Origin: Meghimatium bilineatum
Taxonomy: Eukaryota; Mollusca; Gastropoda; Stylommatophora; Philomycidae
Assembly (NCBI GenBank): GCA_034231615.1
Contig: CM067302.1
Location: 11,646,820 to 11,710,819 of the forward strand
DNA length: 64,000 bases
Direction: 5' to 3'
The first letter of the stretch is position 1; each line of letters opens with the position of its first letter. Under the pieces are notes generated by a model, which saw only the letters and a list, made by a program, of their open reading frames with translations, was not told the DNA's origin and did not search any database. Both the position numbers and the translations under genes were made by a program. Of this stretch, positions 44,505 to 53,884 are shown one piece after another.

Positions 44505-44740
44505 CAAGAACTACGCAAGCAACTGTGAATCTAGGACTTAAGAAATTACGCTGGCAATGGATAGAACTTACATTAAATAAATCCATACATTAAGGGGCTG
44601 GCACCAGTTCACTAAACTGTGCATTCAACTGTGAATCCAGGACTTAAGAAAAGATGCTAGCGTTGGATAGAACATACATTAAATAAGCCCATACATTAAG
44701 GGGCTGGCACCAGCTTACTAAACTGCACATCCAACTGAAA
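44505..44740. repeat. Tandem duplication of about 115 bp
   Basis: ACTGTGAATCTAGGACTTAA through ATACATTAAGGGGCTGGCAC occurs twice in direct orientation (starting near 44,522 and 44,630), with scattered differences. Confidence 0.85.
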
Positions 44741-44764
44741 AAAATAACAATGTAGGAAACAGTA

Positions 44765-44895
44765 TTTGAACCAGGAGCATTCAGATGATGCCTACCCACC
44801 TCGCAACTTGAGTCAACATATTTTCCATCTACGACCACATCAGAGTTGCGAGGCTAGTAGGTGTCATCTAAGATGACCTGGTTCAATTCCCAAAT
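44765..44895. repeat. Inverted pair of B-box-containing segments
   Basis: TTTGAACCAGGAGCATTCAG with CCTCGCAACT (44,768-44,815) is the inverted counterpart of AGTTGCGAGGCTAGTAGGTG with ACCTGGTTCAATTCCC (44,845-44,892). GGTTCAATTCCC is an excellent pol III B box, so these may be two tRNA-like SINE heads facing each other. Confidence 0.65.
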
Positions 44896-44969
44896 GCTGC
44901 ATTATTATTTTTATTTAATAATAAATCTTTGATGTTTCTATATTATATTGTTCATTGAACTGAAGCAGG

Positions 44970-45200
44970 ATTGTTACACTTTTAGTTACTGTGATTGTTA
45001 CACTTTTAGTTACTGTGATTGTTACACTTTTAGTTACTGTGATTGTTACACTTCTGGTTACTGTGATTATTCCACTTCTGGTTACTGTGATTGTTACACT
45101 TCTGGTTACTGTGATTGTTACAATTCTGGTTACAGTGATTGTTACACTTCTGGTTACTGTGATTGTTACACTTCTGGTTACTGGGATTGTTACATATACA
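44970..45200. repeat. 24-bp minisatellite, about 9-10 copies
   Basis: Tandem TGTTACACTTTTAGTTACTG plus TGAT, drifting into a CTTCTGGTTACTG variant on the right. Translated frames on both strands are repeat products. Confidence 0.93.
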
Positions 45201-45255
45201 GACAGACTAGAATTTGAGCTGATTGAATTCTTAGAATAACATGATGAAACATTTG

Positions 45256-45425
45256 CCGACTGTTTCATATACACTGACGGCAAGGTTGTCCGACTGTTTC
45301 ATATACACTGACGGCAAGGTTGTCCGACTGTTTCATATACACTGACGGCAAGGTTGTCCGACTGTTTCATATACACTGACGGCAAGGTTGTCCGACTGTT
45401 TCATATACACTGGTGGCAAGGTTGT
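45256..45425. repeat. 34-bp minisatellite, 5 copies
   Basis: CCGACTGTTTCATATACACT followed by GACGGCAAGGTTGT; the first four copies look identical and the last has GGTGG. Confidence 0.95.
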
Positions 45426-45619
45426 AGATATGACTGCTGAGATGGGAGTGGGTTTCTTTAAAAACAACTTTTCCTTTATCTTAATTATATTTGTTTATTT
45501 GTTAAAATACTTGGGGTGGGGAAGCATATACAATTTTCACATGTTTGATAGCTCTAAGTGGCAAGTTCTGTTTTGCTAGAGGGGGGACAAAGAATTTTGA
45601 TTAATAAATCGTCTGCTTT

Positions 45620-45845
45620 TTCTGCTTCCATATTTGTTCACAGACGTCTGCAGATTAGCAGGATGTTGTTTGGAGAACGCAATATGTTGTGTTATGGTTG
45701 AAAACTTTTATATGATACCTTACAATCCCACATGACTGCTGGGTCACTTTCACCCTGTATTGGATAGCCAACTCTACCACATAAACTCCTTAGTCACCTC
45801 TTATGACATGCTTGGAAGAAAAAAAACAGTGTTTCTATTCTTTAA
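45620..45845 (-). mobile_element. S1 SINE-like copy, diverged
   Basis: Minus-strand: GTCTGCAGATTAGCAGGATG, TGTTGTGTTATGGTTG, ATTGGATAGCCAACTC, CTCCTTAGTCACCTCTTATG. Confidence 0.7.
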
Positions 45846-46089
45846 AGTTCATCTGGCAATTTCGCAGTACAGTAAAGATAAAGGTAGGTCCCATGTCAGT
45901 AACCTGCCGTTGGGGATGAAGATAGCTCTTCAAATACTAAACTGCAGCAACTGTTAGATGAAGTGACCAATTCCCTTGGCTAGTCGGCTGAACTACGTGA
46001 AACAACTCTCCCAGTGGACATCCTCCCCTACCATACAACACAACTGCTGGCAGAGATGGTGGAAGATGGTATTATCAACAACGGTTTCG

Positions 46090-46380
46090 AGTGTTGGATT
46101 TCGAAAGTCCCCGTATTGGGCTGAGGGTGCATGAAGGATGGTAACTGATAAGCGACCAGTACTGGTTCAGAAAGCAATGGCAAACACTGCTGAGATGTAT
46201 CTGTGCCAAGAAACTCATGATGGAAAGTTCCAGGAAAGAGAACAAGAGGCAGACCAAGACTACGATGGACACATGACATTGAAGATCTTCTGAAAATGAC
46301 ACTGGAAGAAGATGGGCAGCTTGCACAGAACCGAGAGGCTTACATAGTTGCAGTGAGGACAACATTCTGTAAATGACGCG
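46090..46380 (+). mobile_element. Family G non-LTR retrotransposon 3' relic
   Basis: Plus strand: KVPGKRTRGRPRLRWTHDIE, then DLLKMTLEEDGQLAQNREAY and IVAVRTTFCK followed by a stop. This is the C-terminus shared with the relic at 33.9-34.4 kb. Confidence 0.72.
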
Positions 46381-46475
46381 TCAAATAGAGAGATCAATTC
46401 CCTTCCTAGTATATGAAAAATCATCAAGTAGGGAAATTATTAACTGTATTAGAAGATGACAATCACAGTTTCTGG

Positions 46476-46572
46476 GCCACTGTATGAACTACAAAAGACA
46501 GTGAGTTTTATTCAGGAGACAGAATTACAGATATAGACATGTTTCAAGTGAACGAAAGAAGAAGAAGATGTT
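46476..46572 (+). mobile_element. Element A 3'-end stub
   Basis: The last ~97 bp of the A family: CACTGTATGAACTACAAAAG through GACATGTTTCAAGTGAACGA and a GAAGAAGAAGA tail, nearly identical to A2 at 49,003-49,090. Extreme 5' truncation. Confidence 0.9.
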
Positions 46573-46574
46573 AT

Positions 46575-46775
46575 AGAAGAGGTGGGCTGGAGAACATCGT
46601 GACAACTAGAAAGATGGAGGGTAAGAGAGACAGAGGAAGACAACATTAGAAAATGTTGGATGGCTTGAAAGCCTGGCATGATGCAGAATCATCAGAAACT
46701 ATATTTAAATGTATAACAGAGGACTATGGAGAGACATGATCACCTACATCGGAAGACATGGTACCAATAAATGAA
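46575..46775 (+). mobile_element. R3 retrotransposon 3' relic
   Basis: Plus strand: RGGLENIVTTRKMEGKRDRG with RQH, then a stop, LDGLKAWHD and a decayed end ATGGTACCAATAAATGA. It follows directly on the A stub. Confidence 0.7.
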
Positions 46776-46861
46776 GGAACTCATAAGTCAGGTACTCATT
46801 TACATCTGGGTTGACCGGAAGAATGGTCGTGTCATGTGATAAATAACAACCAAAGTTTGTT

Positions 46862-46945
46862 TGTTTGTCTGGATGTGGTTTTGAACCTTGCACGCTGTAA
46901 CCCGGTGATAGTAAGCAAGCTCTCTATCATCTAGACCACCGCTCT
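46862..46945 (-). repeat. tRNA-like SINE head
   Basis: The minus strand reads GGTGGTCTAGATGATAGAGA (A-box-like), then GCTTGCTTACTATCACCG, then GCAAGGTTCAAAACC (B-box-like), with spacing close to that of a tRNA. The acceptor stem does not pair convincingly, so this is not a functional tRNA gene. Confidence 0.55.
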
Positions 46946-47000
46946 CCTCAAGTAGTAAAAGAATAAATTTAAGAGTAATTTTTGTTTGATAAAACTACAG

Positions 47001-47118
47001 TATACAAGAGCATCAAGTTCTGTCTGCTGGAGGCATAAGGCACCAGTTTTTAGTTCCTGAGAATGTACAACTGTTGATGTGTGGATCCAAGTTTCTGACT
47101 AACATCAAACAGCACCTA
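47001..47118 (+). pseudogene. FOXRED1: FOXRED1-like exon 2, frame-disrupted
   Basis: Follows an AACTACAG acceptor. YTRAS is read in the phase set by the 37,916 exon; then a small indel near 47,015-47,020 shifts the frame, and LSAGGIRHQFLVPENVQLLM, CGSKFLTNIKQ follows in another frame. Human FOXRED1 has [20 protein letters not shown] and ENIQLSLFSASFLRNIN at this place (from memory). The indel could be an assembly error or real decay, so I class it as possibly broken. The downstream exon edge is unclear (47,112-47,120). Confidence 0.75.
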
Positions 47119-47214
47119 ATGTTTTATCCACTATTATCCATATCCATGCTAGTACTGATTTATGATTAACCACATGTGTGTATATTTAACATTATACCTG
47201 TCATATCGTTTCAG

Positions 47215-47339
47215 TGGAGCAACGTTTGCCAGTTATTATGACATCCAACATTCAATGATTGCTTTGATTGTCATATTCTGGGCATTTGGAGGACTAGGGG
47301 CGGGGCTTGCACATAGACCACCTCTTCCTGTTGTCATCG
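47215..47339 (+). CDS. Possible coding exon with one transmembrane segment
   Basis: A clean CGTTTCAG acceptor and GTGAGT donor bound an open 42-codon stretch: GATFASYYDIQHSMIALIVI, FWAFGGLGAGLAH and RPPLPVVIG. About 20 hydrophobic residues could span a membrane. I do not recognise the family and it does not resemble FOXRED1 or the guanylate cyclase. It may be a chance open frame; the splice sites are the main support. Confidence 0.3.
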
Positions 47340-47451
47340 GAGTGAGTTCGAAGTTTGAGCTAAGATAGTCTATATATCTATCTATTCGATAAACCCTTTG
47401 TTGCCTTTCAGGTTCAGTGGTAGAAAAGTATTCTGGAGATGGCCCTTGTGT

Positions 47452-49100
47452 GAACATGCGACAGTGGCCACTAAACAAATACAAAGAGCTATCGATGCCC
47501 TAACCTTATGGGCTAATAGATGGTGCATCAGCATTAACACAGACAAGTGCAGCACTACACTTTTTACCCTCTCACCAAAACAAAAAGCCGGTCATATCAA
47601 AATAGATGGAGAGCTCTTGAAAGAAGACCCACATACCTCGGAGTTACTTTTGATGATAAGCTGACATGGAAGCAGCACATAAACAAAGCAACAACAAAAG
47701 CCAGGAGGAAGTTAGCTATCCTGAGAAAACTAAGTAGAACCACATGGGGAGCCAGTGGGAATATACTCAGTAAAGTTTACCAGCAAGGCATAAGACCACA
47801 CCTGGAATATGGTTCAGCTGCATGGTGTCCTGCATCAAACACCACATTACAAGATCTAGATAAAGTGCAAAACCAGGCACTTAGAATAATGTTGGGAGCA
47901 ATGAAATCAACACCCATAGCAGAGATGCAGAAAATGGGAAGAATGCAAACACTTGGCGAACACAGAGACACAAAAGTACTAATTCAGGCAGAAAAGTTTA
48001 AGTGTATGCCAAGTCATCCAATGAAGGAAAGATTCCATAATCTAGCAATGGGACGACTGAAAAGAAGCAGCTTTATCCATCAAGCTAAACGATTCCGCAG
48101 ACTACTTACAGACCTACCTGAAGTTGACAGCCCCTTAAGACCTGTACCAGAACAAACCCCGTGGAGTGAAAGACATGGAATGCCTATATACATTCAGACC
48201 CATGTGAAAGGAATACTAAGCGAGGACGAACAGAACAGTGTGCAGCGAAGGACAGTCACCCTCAGTTTCCTGGATGAGGAATATCCACAAGATATATGGG
48301 TCAGAGTATACACAGATGGGTCAGCACAGAATGCCGTGAGGAATGGAGGTGCAGGTGTATATATAGAATATCCACACAAGCCTAGAGATACAATCAGAAC
48401 ACCGACAGGAAAATTCTGCAATAATTATGATGCAGAAATCCAGGCAATTAGTGTGGCAGCTAAAAAATTGCTGAACTCCAACTCTGACCTACAGCCTGTG
48501 GTATTCCTGACAGATGCAAGGTCAGTGCTTCAAGCTCTCCAGTCTGGAAAACTAACAGACTTGAAAAAACTACTTAGCAAATTGTCTTACCAGTATAGGG
48601 TAACCATGCAGTGGATACCCTCTCACTGTGGAATACCAGTAAATGAAAAAGCAGACCAACTGGCTAAGGAAGGTGCTGCCGAAGACCAACCAGATATACC
48701 AATCACCTACCATCAGAAAAAACAGATGATCAAGTCAATAAGAAAGCCACAAACACCAACACAAGATGACTATCATATTATGAACAGACCAGAACAAGTT
48801 CTAATTCTACGTCTCAGAACAGGACACAACCGACTCCGCAGTCACATGTATACAAAGTTCAAGATTGGCAACACGGCCATGTGTACATGTGGACAGGCAG
48901 CACAGAGTGCCAAACATATACTTCAAGAGTGTTCTGAGCATGAAACGCTGAGGCAGACATATTGGCCAGAGGAAACAACACTGGAATCAAAACTCTATGG
49001 GACACTGTATGAACTACAAAAGACAGTGAGTTTTATTAAGGAGACAGAATTACAGATATAGACATGTTTCAAGTGAACGAAAGAAGAAGAAGAAGAAGAA
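47452..49100 (+). mobile_element. Element A2: RNase H-bearing retrotransposon, 5'-truncated
   Basis: Plus-strand copy, very close to A1 and inverted relative to it. Homology starts at GAACATGC, just after the YADD region, so the catalytic core is lost. A 7-bp deletion after LLKED (about 47,627) shifts the frame; the second frame (47,547-49,061) carries PTYLGVTFD, SALEYGSAAW-equivalent residues, a complete RNase H (VYTDGSAQ, YDAEIQAI, LTDARSVLQ, NEKADQLAK) and the CTCGQAAQSAKHILQEC end. The 3' UTR is very short and ends in (GAA)n at 49,100. Confidence 0.92.
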
Positions 49101-49570
49101 TGTTGTTTGGGAGTAAACTTCTAATTTCAATGTTGTTTGGGAGTAAACTTCTAATTTCAATGTTGTTTGGGAGTAAACTTCTAATTTCAATGTTGTTTGG
49201 GAGTAAACTTCTAATTTCAATGTTGTTTGGGAGTAAACTTCTAATTTCAATGTTGTTTGGGAGTAAACTTCTAATTTCAATGTTGTTTGGGAGTAAACTT
49301 CTAATTTCAATGTTGTTTGGGAGTAAACATCTACTACTTTCAATGTTGTTTGGGAGTAAACTTCTTCTACTTTCAATGTTGTTTGGGAGTAAACTTCTAC
49401 TTTCAATGTTGTTTGGGAGTAAACTTCTACTTTCAATGTTGTTTGGGAGTAAACTTCTACTTTCAATGTTGTTTGGGAGTAAACTTCTACTTTCAATGTT
49501 GTTTGGGAGTAAACTTCTACTTTCAATGTTGTTTGGGAGTAAACTTCTTCTACTTTTAATGTTGTTTTCT
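49101..49570 (+). repeat. 30-bp minisatellite abutting the A2 tail, about 15 copies
   Basis: Starts at the base after the (GAA)n tail of A2. The unit is TGTTGTTTGGGAGTAAACTT plus CTAATTTCAA (or CTACTTTCAA on the right), with 33-36-bp variants in the middle. Reading frames on both strands are decapeptide repeats and not evidence of a gene. Confidence 0.95.
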
Positions 49571-49664
49571 CCTTTTGATTTGCTTTGTATTAGAAAAATC
49601 CTTGTGTAGCATTTCTGCTAAAAAATATTTCACTTTTGTAAAGATATATATGATGTTGTAATGA

Positions 49665-49750
49665 CATGTGTGGTGCATGACTGAGAGGTTACAACGTCTG
49701 TCTCACACCCTGAGGTCCAGAGTGTGATCCTCGGTAAGGACTGGGTTTTT
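49665..49750 (+). repeat. Weak tRNA-like segment
   Basis: GCATGACTGAGAGGTTACAA, CGTCTGTCTCACAC, then GTGTGATCCTCGG resembles a class II tRNA-type A box with a degraded B region. A possible SINE head; not a tRNA gene. Confidence 0.35.
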
Positions 49751-49754
49751 TTCT

Positions 49755-50730
49755 GTCGGAGGGTAAATGAAAAAACTCACCCTGTACATGACACAGGCGT
49801 TAAACAGGGATGCATCATGTCCCCATTACTTTTCTGCATCGCTATTGATTGGGTCATGAGAAAGAGCACTGAAAATGAGCTGACAGGAATAAAATGGATT
49901 AATAATACCGTTCTTGAATATCTTGACTACGCAGATGACCTGGCTCTTTTGAGCGCAAACCACACAGATGCTCAATCTAAGTTTGACAATCTCCAACACT
50001 ACTCAAATCAGATAGGATTGAAAATCAACACATCAAAAACTCATATACTAGATTTTACGAGATCCAATGACAACATAGAAATTCAAAATGTTCCATTTTT
50101 AAAAGTCAACAATTTTACATATTTAGGCACCAATCTAGCATTGGATGGAGACTCATCAAAATAAATTCTACACTGTATTGCCCTTGCAGCGGGTGCTTTC
50201 AATAAATTACGTAACATCTGGACATCAAAGACACTAAGAAACACCACAAAACTCAGGTTGTTTAACTCCAACATCATCCCTATTCTATCATATGGGTGCG
50301 AAATTTGGAAAGCCACAAAAGCCACAGATAAGATGCTCGACTCCTTTGAAAACAAATGCCTACATACCATTCTGAATGTTAAGTGGAGTGACTTTAAATC
50401 TAACACTACTATAAGAGAGGAAAGCAAATAAGCCTATATATCTTCCTTCATTAGACAAAGGCGTTGGACTTACATTGGCCATGTTCTCAGAATGAACAGC
50501 CTAAGAATTCCCTAGCAGTCACTATATTTGGTGTCACCCGGAGTAAGAAGAAGAGGGAGACCTAGAGAAACTCTACGAAGAACCATTAATAGAGAAGGCA
50601 TGTCAATGAACCTAAACAACACCCAAGAACTGAAAGACCTGGCAACACAAAGATGAAATGGAAAGCTATGGTTTCTGCCCTATGCGCCACCTATGGCACT
50701 GGAGGAACATAACATAACATGACACGGTGG
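49755..50730 (+). mobile_element. Non-LTR retrotransposon fragment (family E) with AACAT tail
   Basis: The frame 49,724-50,164 includes TGVKQGCIMSPLLF (motif B), YLDYADDLALLS (catalytic Asp pair), INTSKTHILDF and FTYLGTNLALD. After a stop at 50,162 the same protein continues: LSYGCEIWKATKATDKMLDS, WTYIGHVLRMNS, GVRRRGRPRETLRR. It ends near GAACATAACATAACATGACA, a pentanucleotide-type 3' tail unlike the other families here. Several stops; 5'-truncated. Confidence 0.85.
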
Positions 50731-50899
50731 CAGCAAGAGCATGCGGCCTTTCTCGCACAGCTACAAAATCCCTCCCTGCAACTCCTTAACGGTGAAATGA
50801 AATATTGACAGTTGACAGTAATGACATATATGATGGAAGAGCAGTCACAATATGTATATACAATAAGTATATATGTATAAATGGCAAGAAAATATCAAT

Positions 50900-51275
50900 C
50901 AAAGGCTATGTCAAGTGATCAACGATAATGGGCCATGTCAAGTGGTCAACGGTAATGGGCCATGTCAAGTGGTCAACAATATTGTGATATGTCAAGTGGT
51001 CATCTTCTTCTTCTTCTGCGTACGTTCTCAAACTCCTGCAGATTAGCAGGATGTAGTCCGGAGAATGGAATGCGTTGTGTCATGGCTTACAGCATTGCTG
51101 CGAAATCTGCGCCTTTCGGCCTGATACATCCGACTTCAGCATGACTGTGGGTCGCTGACCCTATATGGGATAGGACAGCCAACTCAATCCCATAACCTCT
51201 TTAGTTGCCTTTTACGACATGCGTGAAGTGGTCATCAATAATGGGCCATGTCAAGTGGTCAATGATAATGCTTCT
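50900..51275. repeat. Minisatellite of about 30 bp, split by an S1 insertion
   Basis: Units of GGGCCATGTCAAGTGGTCAA plus an ATAATG segment lie on both sides (50,925-51,004 and 51,226-51,275) of the S1 copy. Confidence 0.88.
51005..51225 (-). mobile_element. S1 SINE-like insertion with clear target-site duplication
   Basis: Minus-strand S1: TTCTTCTTCTTCTGCGTACG tail on the left, TGCAGATTAGCAGGATGTAG, GGAATGCGTTGTGTCATGGC, GCGCCTTTCGGCCTGAT, CCTCTTTAGTTGCCTTTTAC, ending at GACATGCGTG. AAGTGGTCATC flanks it at 50,994-51,004 and 51,226-51,236. This defines a 221-bp element and its 5' end near CACGCATGTCGTAAAAGGC. Confidence 0.9.
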
Positions 51276-51393
51276 CCACAGTTCTTTATCTCTTAGCAAA
51301 CCGCTATTGACCAGAAGCAGAACTATATATATTATTGTTATTATCATTATTATTATTGTTATTATTATTATTTTACATCTCTTGTATTTTCAG

Positions 51394-51477
51394 GGCAAAG
51401 ATCAAGTGAAAACATTCTGGTTACTTGGAGAAAAAAATACAAGTGACAGCCCTGGAGTTTCGCTCAACATTTTGTGA
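51394..51477 (+). CDS. Guanylate cyclase, terminal exon
   Basis: A TTTTCAG acceptor precedes 27 codons and TGA in phase 0: GKDQVKTFWLLGEKN, followed by a serine- and proline-containing tail ending NIL. The KGK-x-x-V-x-T-[YF]-WLLGE pattern is the end of the catalytic domain in receptor guanylate cyclases (compare GKGKVRTYWLLGE in natriuretic peptide receptors, from memory). The enzyme makes cGMP from GTP. Earlier exons were not found in the window and are expected upstream on the plus strand unless the gene is fragmented. A (TTA)n run precedes the acceptor. Confidence 0.7.
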   Translation, partial: GKDQVKTFWLLGEKNTSDSPGVSLNIL

Positions 51478-52060
51478 TATTTATTCTAGTTGACTGTGAA
51501 ATCTAGCTTTGATGCCTGAAGTCATCTTTCAGCTTTACTAATAATGTGGTTAAGTCTGAGAAGTCACCAAGGTTATAGTCCTGACCTCAAGTATAAGCGG
51601 CTGTACATATAACGTGGTTAAGTCTGAGACGTCACCGAGATTATAGTGCTGACCTCAAGTATAAACAGCTGTGCAACTACGTGTTGTCCTGATTTTTATT
51701 GACAATAAAGTTCTTGTGTATTTATGTACATAATAACATTTACAGCAAATCATAACGATAATATTTGTGATGATAAAATAATATTATATATCTTGTGAAT
51801 TGTGATGATTTTGTTCTGGTTATATTATAAATATATTAAAATGTATCTATGAAAAATATGCCAGTACATCGTTGATCGACCATCATTCTTTCTCACCCAC
51901 GACCTTTCTAGCGACACCACATTATATTAGTATATTATATTAATACATTAGTGTTTATTTCCAATTATATTTAGTCACATAAGTATGTGGTTTGAAATGT
52001 GTAGTCACTTCATCGTTGGGAGAGATGAAGGGAGAAGTACTACATTGTTTTGAACACGCA
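51478..52060 (+). other. Probable 3' UTR of the guanylate cyclase, and spacer
   Basis: Contains a pair of about 70-bp direct repeats (AATGTGGTTAAGTCTGAGAA at 51,543 and AACGTGGTTAAGTCTGAGAC at 51,611, each followed by GTCACC and a CTGACCTCAAGTATAA segment) and an AATAAA signal at about 51,702, which could end the transcript. Confidence 0.5.
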
Positions 52061-52064
52061 GAAT

Positions 52065-52215
52065 AGTCTTCATCTTCTTCAGCATTCATTCTCAACTTCC
52101 AGCTGGATCTACCGTGTAGCAGGTCCATGGTCCTACTAGATTTCCTGCAGGATGTAGTCCAGAGAATGGAAATGTGCTATGTCACCGTTTTATTTGCGCC
52201 AATGGCCAGAGACAT
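52065..52215 (-). mobile_element. S1b SINE-like copy
   Basis: Minus-strand: TCTTCTTCAGCATTCATTCT, CAGCTGGATCTACCGTGTAG, GTCCATGGTCCTACTAGATT, AGGATGTAGTCCAGAGAATG, TTTATTTGCGCCAATGGCC. Confidence 0.82.
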
Positions 52216-52225
52216 CCGTTTTCAG

Positions 52226-53055
52226 AAGTAGAATACAGTCGAATCAGTCTAGTATTTCAGACTCTTTCTTGCTCAGGACATACTGAGTACAGTCTAGTAT
52301 TTCTGACTTTCTCACACAGGAATTACTGGGTCATCATCATCAAGTGCCGTGCCGAATGACGTTGGCGATCATATTTCTCTACATACATCGATCTCTCAAA
52401 TATGTCATCATCTCTGTTGGTGTCGTCAATTGAAACCATTTAGTCAAACTGTCCAATATCTTTTTTTCTGGGTTTTCCCCTTGATCTTTTCCCTTCTATT
52501 TTTCTGTCATTATATTCTCAATGCCTCCTCTTCTCATTATGTGCCCAATAAATATTGACTGTATTTTTCTTATATTATCAATAATGCATCTTTTCATATC
52601 CATCATTCTAAGACATTCTTCAACAGTAATCTTTGCTATCCAAGGAATGTGTAACATTCGTCGAATAAACATTTCTGCTGCCTCCAATGATTTTTGTGAT
52701 GTCTTATTTATTGTCTATGCTTCACTTCCATAGAGTAGCACTGGTTCAATGTAGCATTTGAGGACACATTTTCTAGTATACATCGATATAGACTTGTTGC
52801 ATAGGATATTTTTCATTTTATGCAATGCTGCTTTTGCTTGTCTTATTCTGCTTATAATTTTTGTCATGCATTTACCATCTGAAATTATTAATGTTCCTAA
52901 ATATTTGAAACTATTCACCTGTACTGAATACAGTCTAGTATTTCAGACTTTTTCTCACACAGGACTTAATGAGTACAGTCTAGTATTTCAGACTTTCTCA
53001 CACAGGAGTTACTGAGTACAGTCTAGTATTTCAGACTGTTTCTCACACAAGTGTA
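52226..53055. repeat. Minisatellite of about 44 bp, split by an R3 insertion
   Basis: Units of GTACAGTCTAGTATTTCAGA plus CTTTCTCACACAGGA and ACTGA lie at about 52,226-52,328 and 52,922-53,055, interrupted by the R3 element. Confidence 0.85.
52329..52921 (-). mobile_element. R3 non-LTR retrotransposon fragment, longest copy
   Basis: Minus-strand, 5'-truncated. From the right: NSFKYLGTLIISDGKCMTKI (motif E region), AKAALHKMKNIL, CYIEPVLLYGSEAW, then AAEMFIRRMLHIPW, EECLRMMDMKRCIIDNI, FIGHIMRRGGIENI. A 1-bp frame change near 52,500 precedes IEGKRSRGKPRKKILDSLTK. It ends in a (TGA)n tail at the left. TACTG occurs at both boundaries (52,324-52,328 and 52,922-52,926). It provides the reference for the shorter R3 pieces. 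Confidence 0.85.
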
Positions 53056-53059
53056 AAGT

Positions 53060-53880
53060 CACTCACTAAAAAAGGGGCTTAAAAATCGTAGTTCATTGGC
53101 AAATACACATCTAGATATACACAAGGAAATGAAACCACCTTATAAAACGTCCTGAAAGTGGTTTTAAAAAATAGCCGAGATGCCACGTACAATATTTGTG
53201 AATTTCCTCTCCAGATTAATTATGTGTACTGATCTCACACAACATTACTTCTCTTGACTAATGCAATGGGTCATTGGTCTTTTTGTGTATACTTAGTGTC
53301 CACAACATCATTCATATTTAAGACAGTCCAAGGGATACAACCCCAGAATTAGAAACACATTTTTACAGATGAAGCTATTTCCCTGGAATCTGCTACCCTG
53401 TATTCAGAATGTTAAGATTATTATTGGCACTTGAAGCTGTATGATATTAGTGACACTCAGCAGGTGGCGTGCTCTTTTGTCGACAGGGTGCGGAGTATAT
53501 ATATATCTGCAAAATACTACAAGGGTGCAAATGGGACTTGAACCAGTTGGTTCATCTCGACGTTCATATGTGAGACTAGATAGAGGTTGCAGGCCGCCAG
53601 AAAGAGACTCACAGGCCAATTCTTGAATATTTGTACAGAATAAAAAAAAGCAGACTGGCACTACTGTTGCTGTCAATGGCACGGGCCACCGGCTTGCCCA
53701 TTATATTCATGTGATGGCCATTATTAAGTTGTGTTTCTTAGATGACCAGACCTGATACAAGTCTGAGAATTGTTATAAAATATTTGTGATATATTATCTT
53801 ATAATATAATTATATATCAATCTGACTTGATTGATCCATTTTGAATAAAGGATGTTAGTCCTATGAATAATCTGTTATTA
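53060..53880. other. No gene recognised
   Basis: Unique spacer. The short frames on both strands at 53,404-53,682 overlap and have no recognisable domain. Confidence 0.4.
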
Positions 53881-53884
53881 TTTC

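Noticed and set aside
44915-45283. Valine/threonine repeat protein on the minus strand
   Set aside because: Product of the 24-bp array; the plus strand is equally open in two frames.
46862-46945. Functional tRNA gene on the minus strand
   Set aside because: A- and B-box-like segments are present, but the acceptor stem does not pair; it is treated as a SINE head.
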